NCBI GenBank assembly: GCA_007753675.1
Contig: CP036432.1
Coordinates: 1,524,394-1,588,393, forward strand
Direction of reading: 5' to 3'
Length of the DNA: 64,000 nucleotides
Origin: Stieleria magnilauensis
GTDB taxonomy: Bacteria; Planctomycetota; Planctomycetia; Pirellulales; Pirellulaceae
Position 1 is the stretch's first letter. Each line of letters starts with the position of its first letter. Made by a program: the position numbers and the translations under genes. The notes below the pieces were generated by a model. It was given only the letters and a program-made list of their open reading frames with translations. It was not told where the DNA came from and did not search any database. Positions 56,725-64,000 of this stretch are shown here, piece by piece.

Positions 56725-57459
56725 TCAACTCCGGTCGGCACGTCCCTGGCGGCTCAGCCACTGAGACTTTCCGATGCCGTGCATCTTGCCGGATTCATCT
56801 TCCTTGGCCGTCACGCCCAACACGATGTCAAAGTTCACGGAAAGCTCGCCGAGTTTTGAGTTTTGAAGCGGCGCGAAGTCTGCCAACACGGTTTCGCGAG
56901 ACTTGGGATCGATCCCTTGGAACAGTCGATCACGGGCGTTGCCCGGATGTCCTTTCACGTACAACTGCGTGGTGAGAATCCGCTCTCCTCCCTGGCTGAT
57001 CCCGAAATGGATGTGCGGGGTTCGCCCCGGATAGGGGACAGGCTTGATTGTACGGAAGTAGTAGTGGCCCTTGGAATCGGTCAGGAATCGGCCATACCCT
57101 TGAAAGTTCGTGTCTTGGTTTTCCCGATTCGTCTTGTCACCGGTGTGGATGTACACCGCGTTATGGTCAACCTGCCAAATTTCGACGAACGCGTTGCGGA
57201 CCGGATTGCCTTTGCTATCCAAAACGCGACCGCTCAGGTGTGTGATCTCACCAACGGCCGGGGTGATCGAGTCGTTGATCACCAGCAGATCGTTGTCGGT
57301 ATCAAGCGGCATCTTGTTGGGATAAAACGGGCCTTCGGTTTGAGGCGGCGTCTCGATCAGCTCCGCGAACAAACCTGGCGTGGTCAGCGCCGTAGCTCCC
57401 AACGCCATACCGCCTTGAAGAATTCCACGCCGCCGCCACATCGCTGCACTTTCATTCAT
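56725..57459 (-). CDS. intradiol ring-cleavage dioxygenase, Tat-type signal
   Basis: A 244-residue member of the protocatechuate 3,4-dioxygenase family, using Fe(III). The ATG at 57459 has AAGGGA upstream. The N-terminus has RRRGILQGGMALGATAL, a twin-arginine-like signal. Iron ligands fit two Tyr and two His: the GYGRFLTDSKGHYYFRTI segment and PGRTPHIHF supply them. The TEGPFYPNKMP segment near the start is a typical family mark. Export suggests attack on extracellular aromatics; the substrate is not shown. It lies downstream of no obvious catabolic partner. Confidence 0.93.
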   Translation of the reverse strand: MNESAAMWRRRGILQGGMALGATALTTPGLFAELIETPPQTEGPFYPNKMPLDTDNDLLVINDSITPAVGEITHLSGRVLDSKGNPVRNAFVEIWQVDHNAVYIHTGDKTNRENQDTNFQGYGRFLTDSKGHYYFRTIKPVPYPGRTPHIHFGISQGGERILTTQLYVKGHPGNARDRLFQGIDPKSRETVLADFAPLQNSKLGELSVNFDIVLGVTAKEDESGKMHGIGKSQWLSRQGRADRS

Positions 57460-57690
57460 GACCATTCCCTTCTTCTGCGCAAGTTGGATCCCACAGGATT
57501 TCGATTCGAATAAAGACGCCTGCAATGAAACGTCCTTGACCGCGCCAAGTTCCGCCGAAAGTCAGACTTTCGGCAATGGCTTGATTATACAGGACACCCG
57601 TCGGTCCCGCGTCGTTCCGCGAAGACCATCGGCGAACTCTGTGGTGAATCGGCCGTGTCGAATCGCACGGGGCGACGCCGCTTCGAATCG

Positions 57691-58755
57691 TTACTGCGGA
57701 TCAGGCAACTCACAGATATTCCGCAGCAGTCGCAGCATCGCGGCGATGCTGGTTTTCTCAGCCGTTTCCGATGCGGTGTGATACGATGTGGTGGGCAGTT
57801 GCAACGTCGTTCCGCGGACCACGCCATCGGTTGCGGCGATGATGCGTCCCAATTCCGTGCGGCCGATCGAGAGTGGCTTTTCACGCTCCAAGTTCAACAG
57901 TTCGACGTAGCGATCTTTGAAGCGATGACGAATCTTCAACCGATCGCAGATCGCGACCAGTTTATCGGTCAGTGGTTCGTCGAAGGTCGCCATCGAGTCT
58001 CGATTGCGGAGCACGACGTCCTGCTTGGCGACTTCGTCTAAAGTTGGGAAGGGACTGGTGTCCAACACAATCAGTCGATCGGTGCGAAGATCATGTCGTT
58101 GAAACCACTCCACGGCAAACCGCCAACTGCGTCCGGCTTCTTCACCGGCGGTGAACAACGCCGTCCCCTTGAACCCCGAGCGGATCAACTCGATCAGCAT
58201 CGCGACGGAAACCACATTGTCCAGCTGTGCCGAGACAAAGTTTTGATCGACACGCAATCGATCGAGAAACGAAACGGGAAAGCCGGGTTGCAAAAATTCC
58301 AATCCGTCGAGTTCAAAGATCAAGTTGCGTCGTCGCGGGCAAACGTAAGAACGCGTGATCTGACCTTGGCCGCAATAGGTTCCGGCGTAGGGCGTGTGAG
58401 CCTGGACACGCTGGCCATCAAAACGCCCGGCGATCAACTCCATGAACTGTTCCGATACTGAGTCGCCCGTCAATTCACCGCGGTTGCCCGCGATGAACGC
58501 GGCGTACTGAAACTCATTCGGCCCGGTGCACAGCAGTCCGTGTCGGTCGATGTGCGCCGACAAATAGACGCTGTCCGGCTCGCAGCCTTGGGCCACCAAC
58601 AGCCCGTGATAGCGATCCACCTTGACCGGATACTCTTCAAGTTCCCGGCGCAGAACACGAAAAAACGCATCTTCCACGCCGACGACCGACGGTTCTCTGA
58701 CCAAGGCCCGAAGCAGATGCAGGAATTCGTCGATGTTGGCAGAGGTCTCTTTCAC
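57691..58755 (-). CDS. M42 family metallopeptidase
   Basis: A 354-residue protein resembling M42 aminopeptidases/endoglucanase-like enzymes with two metals. Candidate ligands are His68 in SAHIDRHG, Asp179 in AQLDNVVSV, Glu205/Glu206 in TAGEEAG, Asp232 in VLDTSPF and His326 in SYHTASE, in the right order. Length matches the family (about 350). The N-terminus has no signal peptide, so it is cytoplasmic. Neighbours do not suggest a specific role. Confidence 0.9.
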   Translation of the reverse strand: MKETSANIDEFLHLLRALVREPSVVGVEDAFFRVLRRELEEYPVKVDRYHGLLVAQGCEPDSVYLSAHIDRHGLLCTGPNEFQYAAFIAGNRGELTGDSVSEQFMELIAGRFDGQRVQAHTPYAGTYCGQGQITRSYVCPRRRNLIFELDGLEFLQPGFPVSFLDRLRVDQNFVSAQLDNVVSVAMLIELIRSGFKGTALFTAGEEAGRSWRFAVEWFQRHDLRTDRLIVLDTSPFPTLDEVAKQDVVLRNRDSMATFDEPLTDKLVAICDRLKIRHRFKDRYVELLNLEREKPLSIGRTELGRIIAATDGVVRGTTLQLPTTSYHTASETAEKTSIAAMLRLLRNICELPDPQ

Positions 58756-58870
58756 CGAAGCTCCCTAGTCGATGGCCCGTGTTAATCCGCACTGGAATGG
58801 TTGACCGGTCAATGATAGAGACTACGTCGATGGTAGCGGAAGGGCGCGAGGGCAATACCGTTAACAACGG

Positions 58871-58943
58871 GCACCGGAGGGCTTGCGCCCTGCCGCTAAC
58901 ACCTCGTCAAACGCAGGGAATAAATGCTTCACAGCGTTGCCCG
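58871..58943. repeat. interspersed repeat, plus orientation
   Basis: Full copy of the element seen at 47645-47779 in reverse: CACCGGAGGGCTTGCGCCC, GCCGCTAACACCTCGTC, AAACGCAGGGAAT and AATGCTTCACAGCGTTG. It lies in the 315-base spacer between the M42 and MFS genes on the minus strand; nothing else is seen there. Confidence 0.7.
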
Positions 58944-59070
58944 GCCGGGATCGCAGCGAATCCATCCGCCGGCGGTGCCGCAGTCTGCGTTCGTAAAGGA
59001 GTTGATTGGTGAGCTTGAGCGTGCGGGCTGGCCGGGTCCGAGGGCGCCGACGTCATTTGCATCGACACCT

Positions 59071-60453
59071 TTAGATCGAACCGCTTGCGTTGTCCTGCGT
59101 TCCGTCCTCTTCGCCAGTCTGATCTGGCAAACTGGCCAGCACCGGGGTGTCCAACGACGCGGAACCGGGTCGGACGGCAACGGTTCGCACTCCCATTTCG
59201 TCCGAATCCACAATCAGCCGCGGCACCCGCAACAGCAGCCCCAACGCTATTAAACGCCCAAGCGATGAGAGCCCGAACAAGACCAGATAACCATGGAAAC
59301 TCAGGTCAAAATGGAACAGCACTGCGCCGCCCAGCAGCGCCCCAATCACCCACGCGGTTGTATTGAGCAGGTTGTAAATCGTCAGCACACTGGTACGTTC
59401 TTCGACCGCAATCGATTCAAAAAACAGCAGGAAAAAAGCGAGTTCATAGGCGGCCCAAAACATGCCGCTGGCCGCTTGAGCAAACACCAGCCAAGCGTAG
59501 TTTTGCGAGACGACCCAACAGGCGCTGATCGGCACAATGCCGATGCTGCCGATCCAAAGCAGATTCTTGGCACCGGTCCGGCTGGCCACTCGCCCCCAAA
59601 TCGACAAGGAAACGACTTTCGCCAAAAACGCGATCGAAAACAGCCCCGTCAACTCTCCGTAGGAGAACTCAAGCTTGTTCAACATGAACGGCGTAAAAAA
59701 CGGCCCCGACATTTGCACCGCGGCCTGAATGGCAAACAAATAGACCAGCAACTTTCCGCCGCTGCTCTCACGCAAATGATGAAAGACACGTTTCCAGGGG
59801 ATCGCGCGCATTCCCGGTGGCAAGGGAACCGGCTCGCTCTGTTTGAGCAGCATCCAGGCCGAGACCAGCCGGCATCCCCCCGCAACGCCAAACAAAACGG
59901 TGAACGCGACCAGCCGTAAATCCAGTGCCGTGAACCATTGCAGCAACACGCCGCCGATCAGGAACCCGGCGAACACGCATCCCTGGGAGACTCGGGTGCG
60001 ATTGGCAAAATAACGCGCCCGGATCGGCCGGGGGACAATCGTACCGATCCAGGTGTTCCAGGCCGGCCCGGTCGCCAATCCGGTTCCCCAGTAGACCGAC
60101 ACCACCAGGATCAACGTCACTGAATCAATCGTCCCGATCCACGCGGCGATGACCAGTGGCAAGAACGTCAAGGCTTGAAGAAACGCGCAAATGACGACCC
60201 AGCGTTTGTGCGACTGCAAAACACGGATCGCCGCGGGGGACGTCAACTGCATCAGCCCCCCGGCGATCAACGGCAAACTGCTGACCATTCCTGCGGCCAT
60301 TTCGCCCAAGCCGATCGCCAACGCGAACGCGGCAATGTAGGTCTCGCCGAACCCCACCATGCCGCCAAATGCCGCACCGTCAATCATGCTGGCACTCAAG
60401 TCACCGCGCAGGCGGCGCCTTTCGAGAGTTCCGTTCTCCGGCAGCGCTGTCAA
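59071..60453 (-). CDS. MFS transporter
   Basis: A 460-residue protein with about twelve hydrophobic segments in two six-helix halves and a central loop near 210-240. The first half has the AMAxGxxx-like GEMAAGMVSSLPLIAGGL and the loop WNTWIGTIVPRPIRARYFANRTR, a feature of MFS proteins of the planctomycete type, similar in layout to the MFS_1 group. The substrate cannot be told. The frame begins with MTALPENGTLERRRL. Confidence 0.9.
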   Translation of the reverse strand: MTALPENGTLERRRLRGDLSASMIDGAAFGGMVGFGETYIAAFALAIGLGEMAAGMVSSLPLIAGGLMQLTSPAAIRVLQSHKRWVVICAFLQALTFLPLVIAAWIGTIDSVTLILVVSVYWGTGLATGPAWNTWIGTIVPRPIRARYFANRTRVSQGCVFAGFLIGGVLLQWFTALDLRLVAFTVLFGVAGGCRLVSAWMLLKQSEPVPLPPGMRAIPWKRVFHHLRESSGGKLLVYLFAIQAAVQMSGPFFTPFMLNKLEFSYGELTGLFSIAFLAKVVSLSIWGRVASRTGAKNLLWIGSIGIVPISACWVVSQNYAWLVFAQAASGMFWAAYELAFFLLFFESIAVEERTSVLTIYNLLNTTAWVIGALLGGAVLFHFDLSFHGYLVLFGLSSLGRLIALGLLLRVPRLIVDSDEMGVRTVAVRPGSASLDTPVLASLPDQTGEEDGTQDNASGSI

Positions 60454-60569
60454 ACCATTCTCCGCGGTAGTCGTGCGTTCCGAACGTATCGTGTGGTGGG
60501 GCGTTGGTCGTTCGCTGTGCGACGTTATAGAGATCGTTTCCAGATCATCAACCCAGGTCCAATAAACAG

Positions 60570-61349
60570 ATGTCGTTGGACAAACCGCGAACAGCGCATC
60601 GGGTCGCCAGCGGTGGGCTCTGGATCAACATGGCCACTCGAAACGTACGACGACGTCTCCCGGTTTTTCCGTTATTGATCGCGGCCAGCCTGGTCGTGGG
60701 ATGGTTCATTCCGTCGTTTTATGATTGGACCGGTTCCGACCAAAGTCGGCCTTCGCCACTGATCGGACAGTTCGCCATCGGAATGCTCGTTTCGGTATCG
60801 ATTCTTTCTTTGGCGCTTCCGTGGATGCCATCGCCATCGCTGCAGCACGCCAAAGATCCGGCGGCCCCCATGCGATTCACGATTCGAACCGTACTGATCG
60901 CCACGGCCATCGTCGCCATGCTGTTGGCGGCCGTCGCGAAGTTTCCGTTGGTCACCAGCGGCGGCCTCTACGCCATCGTCTGGTGCCGGGTGGTTTGGTC
61001 GATGATGAAATGTCGGCAATCTCGTTTGCCGACCGCGGCGATCTTGGCGTGTTTGTACTTGCCGTTCGTGTGGATTGCGTCCTGGAATGGGCTGTCCGGA
61101 ATCCTGGAGGCCCTGCTGGGGATCGCATTGGGCTTACCCGCGTTCTTCATCACCCTGTTCGCCGGACGGTTGAGCGGACAGTACATCCAGGAACTCACGT
61201 GGCTGTCGATGCTTTTCACCGCAATCGAGTTGGCAATCGGGCTCTGGGTCGTCCGACTCGGTCCCAAAGTCACGGTCGCCTACTGTCTGTGGGTGCTGGT
61301 GATTTCCATCTTCGGATCGTTTGTGCTCAATGCGATGGTGAGGATGTAG
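60570..61349 (+). CDS. membrane protein of unknown function
   Basis: A 259-residue protein with about seven hydrophobic segments. The start may be at 60570 or at the ATG at 60630 (MATRNVRRR), which puts the basic residues before the first segment. The middle part FTIRTVLIATAIVAMLLAAVAKFP resembles the common planctomycete membrane motif of the TM-rich DUF family seen near other genes, but I do not recognise it. Divergent from the MFS gene, 117 bases apart. Confidence 0.7.
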   Translation: MSLDKPRTAHRVASGGLWINMATRNVRRRLPVFPLLIAASLVVGWFIPSFYDWTGSDQSRPSPLIGQFAIGMLVSVSILSLALPWMPSPSLQHAKDPAAPMRFTIRTVLIATAIVAMLLAAVAKFPLVTSGGLYAIVWCRVVWSMMKCRQSRLPTAAILACLYLPFVWIASWNGLSGILEALLGIALGLPAFFITLFAGRLSGQYIQELTWLSMLFTAIELAIGLWVVRLGPKVTVAYCLWVLVISIFGSFVLNAMVRM

Positions 61350-61379
61350 TGTTCCGTCAGCGATTCGAATGAAGGTGCC

Positions 61380-61457
61380 GCGGAAAAGGGGTCAGGTACC
61401 AAAAATGCGAAGCACCCGATGGGCCATTTGTTTTTTGGTACCTGACCCCTTTTCCGC
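61380..61457. repeat. perfect 26-base inverted repeat with a KpnI-like core
   Basis: The arms 61380-61405 and 61432-61457 are exact complements with a 26-base loop; the core is GGTACC followed by TGACCCC on one side. Such palindromes with this sequence recur in planctomycete genomes and look like REP elements served by RAYT transposases; no transposase gene is in the window. It lies downstream of the membrane protein gene and may act as a terminator. Confidence 0.8.
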
Positions 61458-61614
61458 TCGACGGCCCCCCTGTGCGGCGATTGTAACCGAAACCGCCGAT
61501 GCATCTTGACCGCAGCGCGGCTGCGATGAGAATCGATTATCCTGGCGCTGATCCACCGCGGTTGTCACCGTCGCAGCCGCCCATTTTCCATTCACCAGCC
61601 GTTCGAGAACCGAA

Positions 61615-62382
61615 GTGTCGCGAAACTTGATTGAACAAACGCTCGTCCAGGGGACCCTCGTCTGCCTGTTTGCCGTCAGCGGATTTGCCGACGGCGGCAA
61701 CATTGATCCCTCCCAAGCAGCTTGGTACGCCAAATACAAGAGCCAGCAGAACGCCCCCAAACCGGAAGAAATGCTGCTGAACACCGATCCGGAGCCGGAT
61801 TTGACCGAAGGCTTTCGCGATCTGTTCAACGGCAACGATCTGACAGGATGGTCACCCAAAGGCGGGACTTGCAAATTCGAAGCCAAAGACGGCGTCCTGG
61901 TGGGAACCGTCGTGCCCGGATCGCCGAGCACGTACTTGAGCACCGACAAGACCGATTTCAAAGACTTTGTTTTCACCTGCGAGATGAAATGGGAAGTCGA
62001 CGGCAACTCGGGCGTCATGTTCCGGGCCCAGACCAAACCCGGAAAAAACGGTGAGACGGTGTTCGGCCCACAAGCCGAGATGGAAGGGATCAGCGGAGAC
62101 CGATTCTGGAACGGCGGCATCTACGGCCAAAGTTGCGGCGGTTACTTCTATCCCGTCTGGTTGACCGAACACAAACAGGCCCGCGCCGCCCTGGATCGCG
62201 AGGGTTGGAACCGGTTGACGATCTCCGCCAAAGGCAACGTGATCAAAACGTGGGTCAACGGAGTCCCGGTCGCGCACTGGATCGACGACGGAACCTACGC
62301 ACAGGGTTTCTTTGGTTTGCAGATCCACAAGGGCGCCAAAGGCATCGTGCACTGGAAAGGCATTCGCGTCAAAGAGCTGTAA
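61615..62382 (+). CDS. secreted DUF1080 (3-keto-disaccharide hydrolase) protein
   Basis: A 255-residue protein starting at a GTG, with a signal-like segment (LVQGTLVCLFAVSGFADG). The DUF1080 domain starts at GFRDLFNGNDLTGWSPKGG and includes FVFTCEMKWEVDGNSGVMFRAQ, GISGDRFWNGGIYGQSCGGYF and a final FGLQIHKGAKGIVHWKGIRV. Related to the copy at 45715, but about 60 residues have a different N-terminal part. A neighbour of the HTTM gene only by convergence. Confidence 0.9.
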   Translation: MSRNLIEQTLVQGTLVCLFAVSGFADGGNIDPSQAAWYAKYKSQQNAPKPEEMLLNTDPEPDLTEGFRDLFNGNDLTGWSPKGGTCKFEAKDGVLVGTVVPGSPSTYLSTDKTDFKDFVFTCEMKWEVDGNSGVMFRAQTKPGKNGETVFGPQAEMEGISGDRFWNGGIYGQSCGGYFYPVWLTEHKQARAALDREGWNRLTISAKGNVIKTWVNGVPVAHWIDDGTYAQGFFGLQIHKGAKGIVHWKGIRVKEL

Positions 62383-62436
62383 TCGGCAACATCGATTGCA
62401 GTTTACCTGCCACCAGTATTCCGCCGCACCTTGGTT

Positions 62437-62517
62437 TTCGGGTAGGCGGTAGTGGACGAGGCGACGAGTCCTTGCCAATATGCCGACTACAGAGGACTCG
62501 TCGCCTCGTCCACTACC
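62437..62517. repeat. 25-base perfect inverted repeat within a repeated element
   Basis: Positions 62437-62477 match 53341-53381. Within and beyond it, 62448-62472 and 62493-62517 are exact complements with a 20-base loop (core GGCGACGAGTCC). It lies between convergent genes and could be a bidirectional terminator; the 53341 copy lacks the second arm. Confidence 0.75.
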
Positions 62518-62596
62518 AGAAAATTGAGGGCCCTGCACTGCTGACGGGCGACTGGCCGATAGGTACTGGCCGCTGGCGTGTTTCTCCACGTTCTGT

Positions 62597-64000
62597 TCAA
62601 GGCGATTGCGCGGCCCGCTGCTGCTCGCCCAAACGGTCGAACTCGGCTTCGGCTTCACTCGGCCGCATCGAGCGAAGCTCGCCGAACGTCGCCGGCAGTT
62701 CGGTCTGTTGCCACCACTGGTCAAACGGAACCCGCCACGGTTCTGCCGGCAACGGCCCTGGGTCTTGCATCACCCAGTCGTCCGAAAACCAGCCCCGATC
62801 GACCTGAGTCAAATCAACCGTCGGGTCGACCAGCGGTCGGGCGGGGCGTCCGTTGAGTGAGACGAGATGCAAGGCATAAACCTTGCACTCCGGCTGGCCC
62901 ATCTGGGCGGCGAGGGATTGCAGATGCAGCGCCGCCTGGCGGACCAGTTCAGGATCGCGCGGTGCGCGGAGGATTTGGTTCGGCGTCATCACGATCTTGG
63001 CCGGCACGATCAAATAGTCGTCCTCGGTTTGCATCCTAAACCACAGCAAACAGTCTTTGTGACGCAGCATCATCCGCCAAGCAAACCGCTGGCCCCGCTC
63101 ATTCCAGCTCGGATTGCCGGGTAACACCCAAGGTCGAATCGGCAGCAGCAGCTGAATCACGACGTAAACAACCGCCAGCCGGATTGCGACGCGGTGAGCG
63201 CCCGAAACGGGACGGTCCGGCTGAGCGGTTTCGACGCTGCTGCCGCCCCCGCTGCTTCCCAGCACACCCCGGAAACGCTGCAGCACCTGGGGGACAAACG
63301 AAACCGGAAAGAACACGTACAGCGTCGCCAACATGAACCACGGAAAGACGCCGATTCTAAAGATGGTGGCATTGGTCAGGTGGAACACCAACGCGGCCAC
63401 CACCGCCAGCGGGCGTGTCTTGTTCCACATCAACGCCGGGACAATCGATAAATCAAATAGCAAACCTCCCCAAGCCATCACAAACGCCGCTCCGGGCAGT
63501 TGGAACAGCGTTCCGATCACCGGTGTGTCGAGCCGCGCATGGACGAACAGGTCTGCCGGTTGGCCGGCCAGCCAATCGGAATCGAGCTTGGCGATTCCGC
63601 CGAACACATACGGAAGCCCGAGCTGAAATCGAACCAGCCACCACTGCCACAGACGCATGCCGGCATCGCCGGCGTCCCGCCGGAATAGCAGACGGTCCAG
63701 CGAGAGCACGCGACCACAAGGCAGAAAACAGCACAGCAGCGCGGTGCAGGCCAGCAGGTAGTCGTGGTTGTTGTAGATCTGGCGTTCGACCAACAACACA
63801 TACGTCATCGTGGCGGCCAGGACGGCGGCGCTGAATCGGGTCAGAAACCCCAGCGCGAATGCGATCGCCGCGCCGCGTGCGATCTGAAAATGCCACCAGA
63901 TCCCATTGCCCGGCCAAAGATTCACCCACTCGAACCCAGCGTACTTGAACAACACCGTGGGCTGGACGAACAGAATCCGCCAGCGGTCATCGGCCAGATA
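62597..64000 (-). CDS. HTTM-domain (vitamin K-dependent gamma-carboxylase-like) protein, partial
   Basis: The 3' part of a gene that continues past the right edge: the frame is open to base 64000 and the residues before the first Met-like codon (LADDRWRILFVQPTVLFKY) fit the family. At least 467 residues are seen. It has several membrane segments in the first 270 residues with RFQLGLPYVFGGIAKLDSDWLAGQPA, the HTTM/VKG-carboxylase signature, and a soluble C-terminal domain. Family members carboxylate Glu or act in lipid or quinol chemistry; the bacterial role is not known. Confidence 0.88.
   Translation of the reverse strand, partial: YLADDRWRILFVQPTVLFKYAGFEWVNLWPGNGIWWHFQIARGAAIAFALGFLTRFSAAVLAATMTYVLLVERQIYNNHDYLLACTALLCCFLPCGRVLSLDRLLFRRDAGDAGMRLWQWWLVRFQLGLPYVFGGIAKLDSDWLAGQPADLFVHARLDTPVIGTLFQLPGAAFVMAWGGLLFDLSIVPALMWNKTRPLAVVAALVFHLTNATIFRIGVFPWFMLATLYVFFPVSFVPQVLQRFRGVLGSSGGGSSVETAQPDRPVSGAHRVAIRLAVVYVVIQLLLPIRPWVLPGNPSWNERGQRFAWRMMLRHKDCLLWFRMQTEDDYLIVPAKIVMTPNQILRAPRDPELVRQAALHLQSLAAQMGQPECKVYALHLVSLNGRPARPLVDPTVDLTQVDRGWFSDDWVMQDPGPLPAEPWRVPFDQWWQQTELPATFGELRSMRPSEAEAEFDRLGEQQRAAQSP

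Overview
The window looks like a chromosome segment of a marine planctomycete of the Pirellulaceae (Rhodopirellula-like). The support is several DUF1559 prepilin-like proteins with an H-X9-DG tail, secreted sulfatases with C-x-P-x-R sites, three secreted 3-keto-disaccharide-hydrolase (DUF1080)-type or related proteins, a Tat-exported Gfo/Idh/MocA oxidoreductase, a tetrahydromethanopterin-dependent C1 gene (mch), an OleC-type acyl-AMP ligase, and weak or absent Shine-Dalgarno sites at many starts. No tRNA, rRNA, CRISPR array or transposase gene was seen.

Layout. 0-12.5 kb: HEAT protein plus oxidoreductase, a pilin-like gene/small secreted protein/apolipoprotein N-acyltransferase run, an HTH-NTF2 regulator overlapping a sulfatase, a membrane protein, and ftsH overlapping a thioredoxin-like ferredoxin gene. 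12.7-26 kb: recQ, a secreted laminin-G-like protein, an MBOAT/SGNH pair for O-acylation, a rhomboid protease, a TPR protein, then signal peptidase I with a large insert followed by lptB. 27-36 kb: a DUF1559 pilin and small lipoprotein, then a compact type II secretion/type IV pilus-like operon (one ATPase, three successive GspF-type genes, pseudopilins, a DUF1559 protein) with start/stop overlaps at six of its seven junctions. 36-45.5 kb: SOUL protein, fmt-def, the coupled operon mch / RimK-type ATP-grasp / oleC, a stand-alone TOPRIM fragment, an N-carbamoylputrescine amidase and bioD. 45.7-53.4 kb: a DUF1080 protein and a metal-related block (CobW GTPase, ArsR regulator, HupE, half of a CusA-type RND pump, YHS lipoprotein, Cys-rich secreted protein, and an outer membrane efflux gene broken by an in-frame TGA). 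53.4-64 kb: sulfatase, a junction where an AraC-type cupin gene and a DUF1559 gene are both truncated, a small lipoprotein, an intradiol dioxygenase, an M42 peptidase, an MFS transporter, a DUF1080 protein and an HTTM-domain protein running off the right edge.

Genes that seem to act together: signal peptidase, Lnt and LptB serve envelope biogenesis; def and fmt serve initiator-methionine formylation; the secretion operon would build a pseudopilus; MBOAT and SGNH would acylate a polysaccharide. The metal block looks like a decaying Cu/Ag-type efflux locus: CusB and half of CusA are absent and the TolC-like gene carries a nonsense codon. Short interspersed repeats, several with perfect inverted arms, fill most of the larger intergenic gaps.

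The best candidates for something not well described are the three-GspF secretion operon, the signal peptidase with zinc-ribbon and sheet-rich insert, and the coupling of mch with an OleC-type ligase. Function assignments rest on motifs read by eye; no database search was possible.
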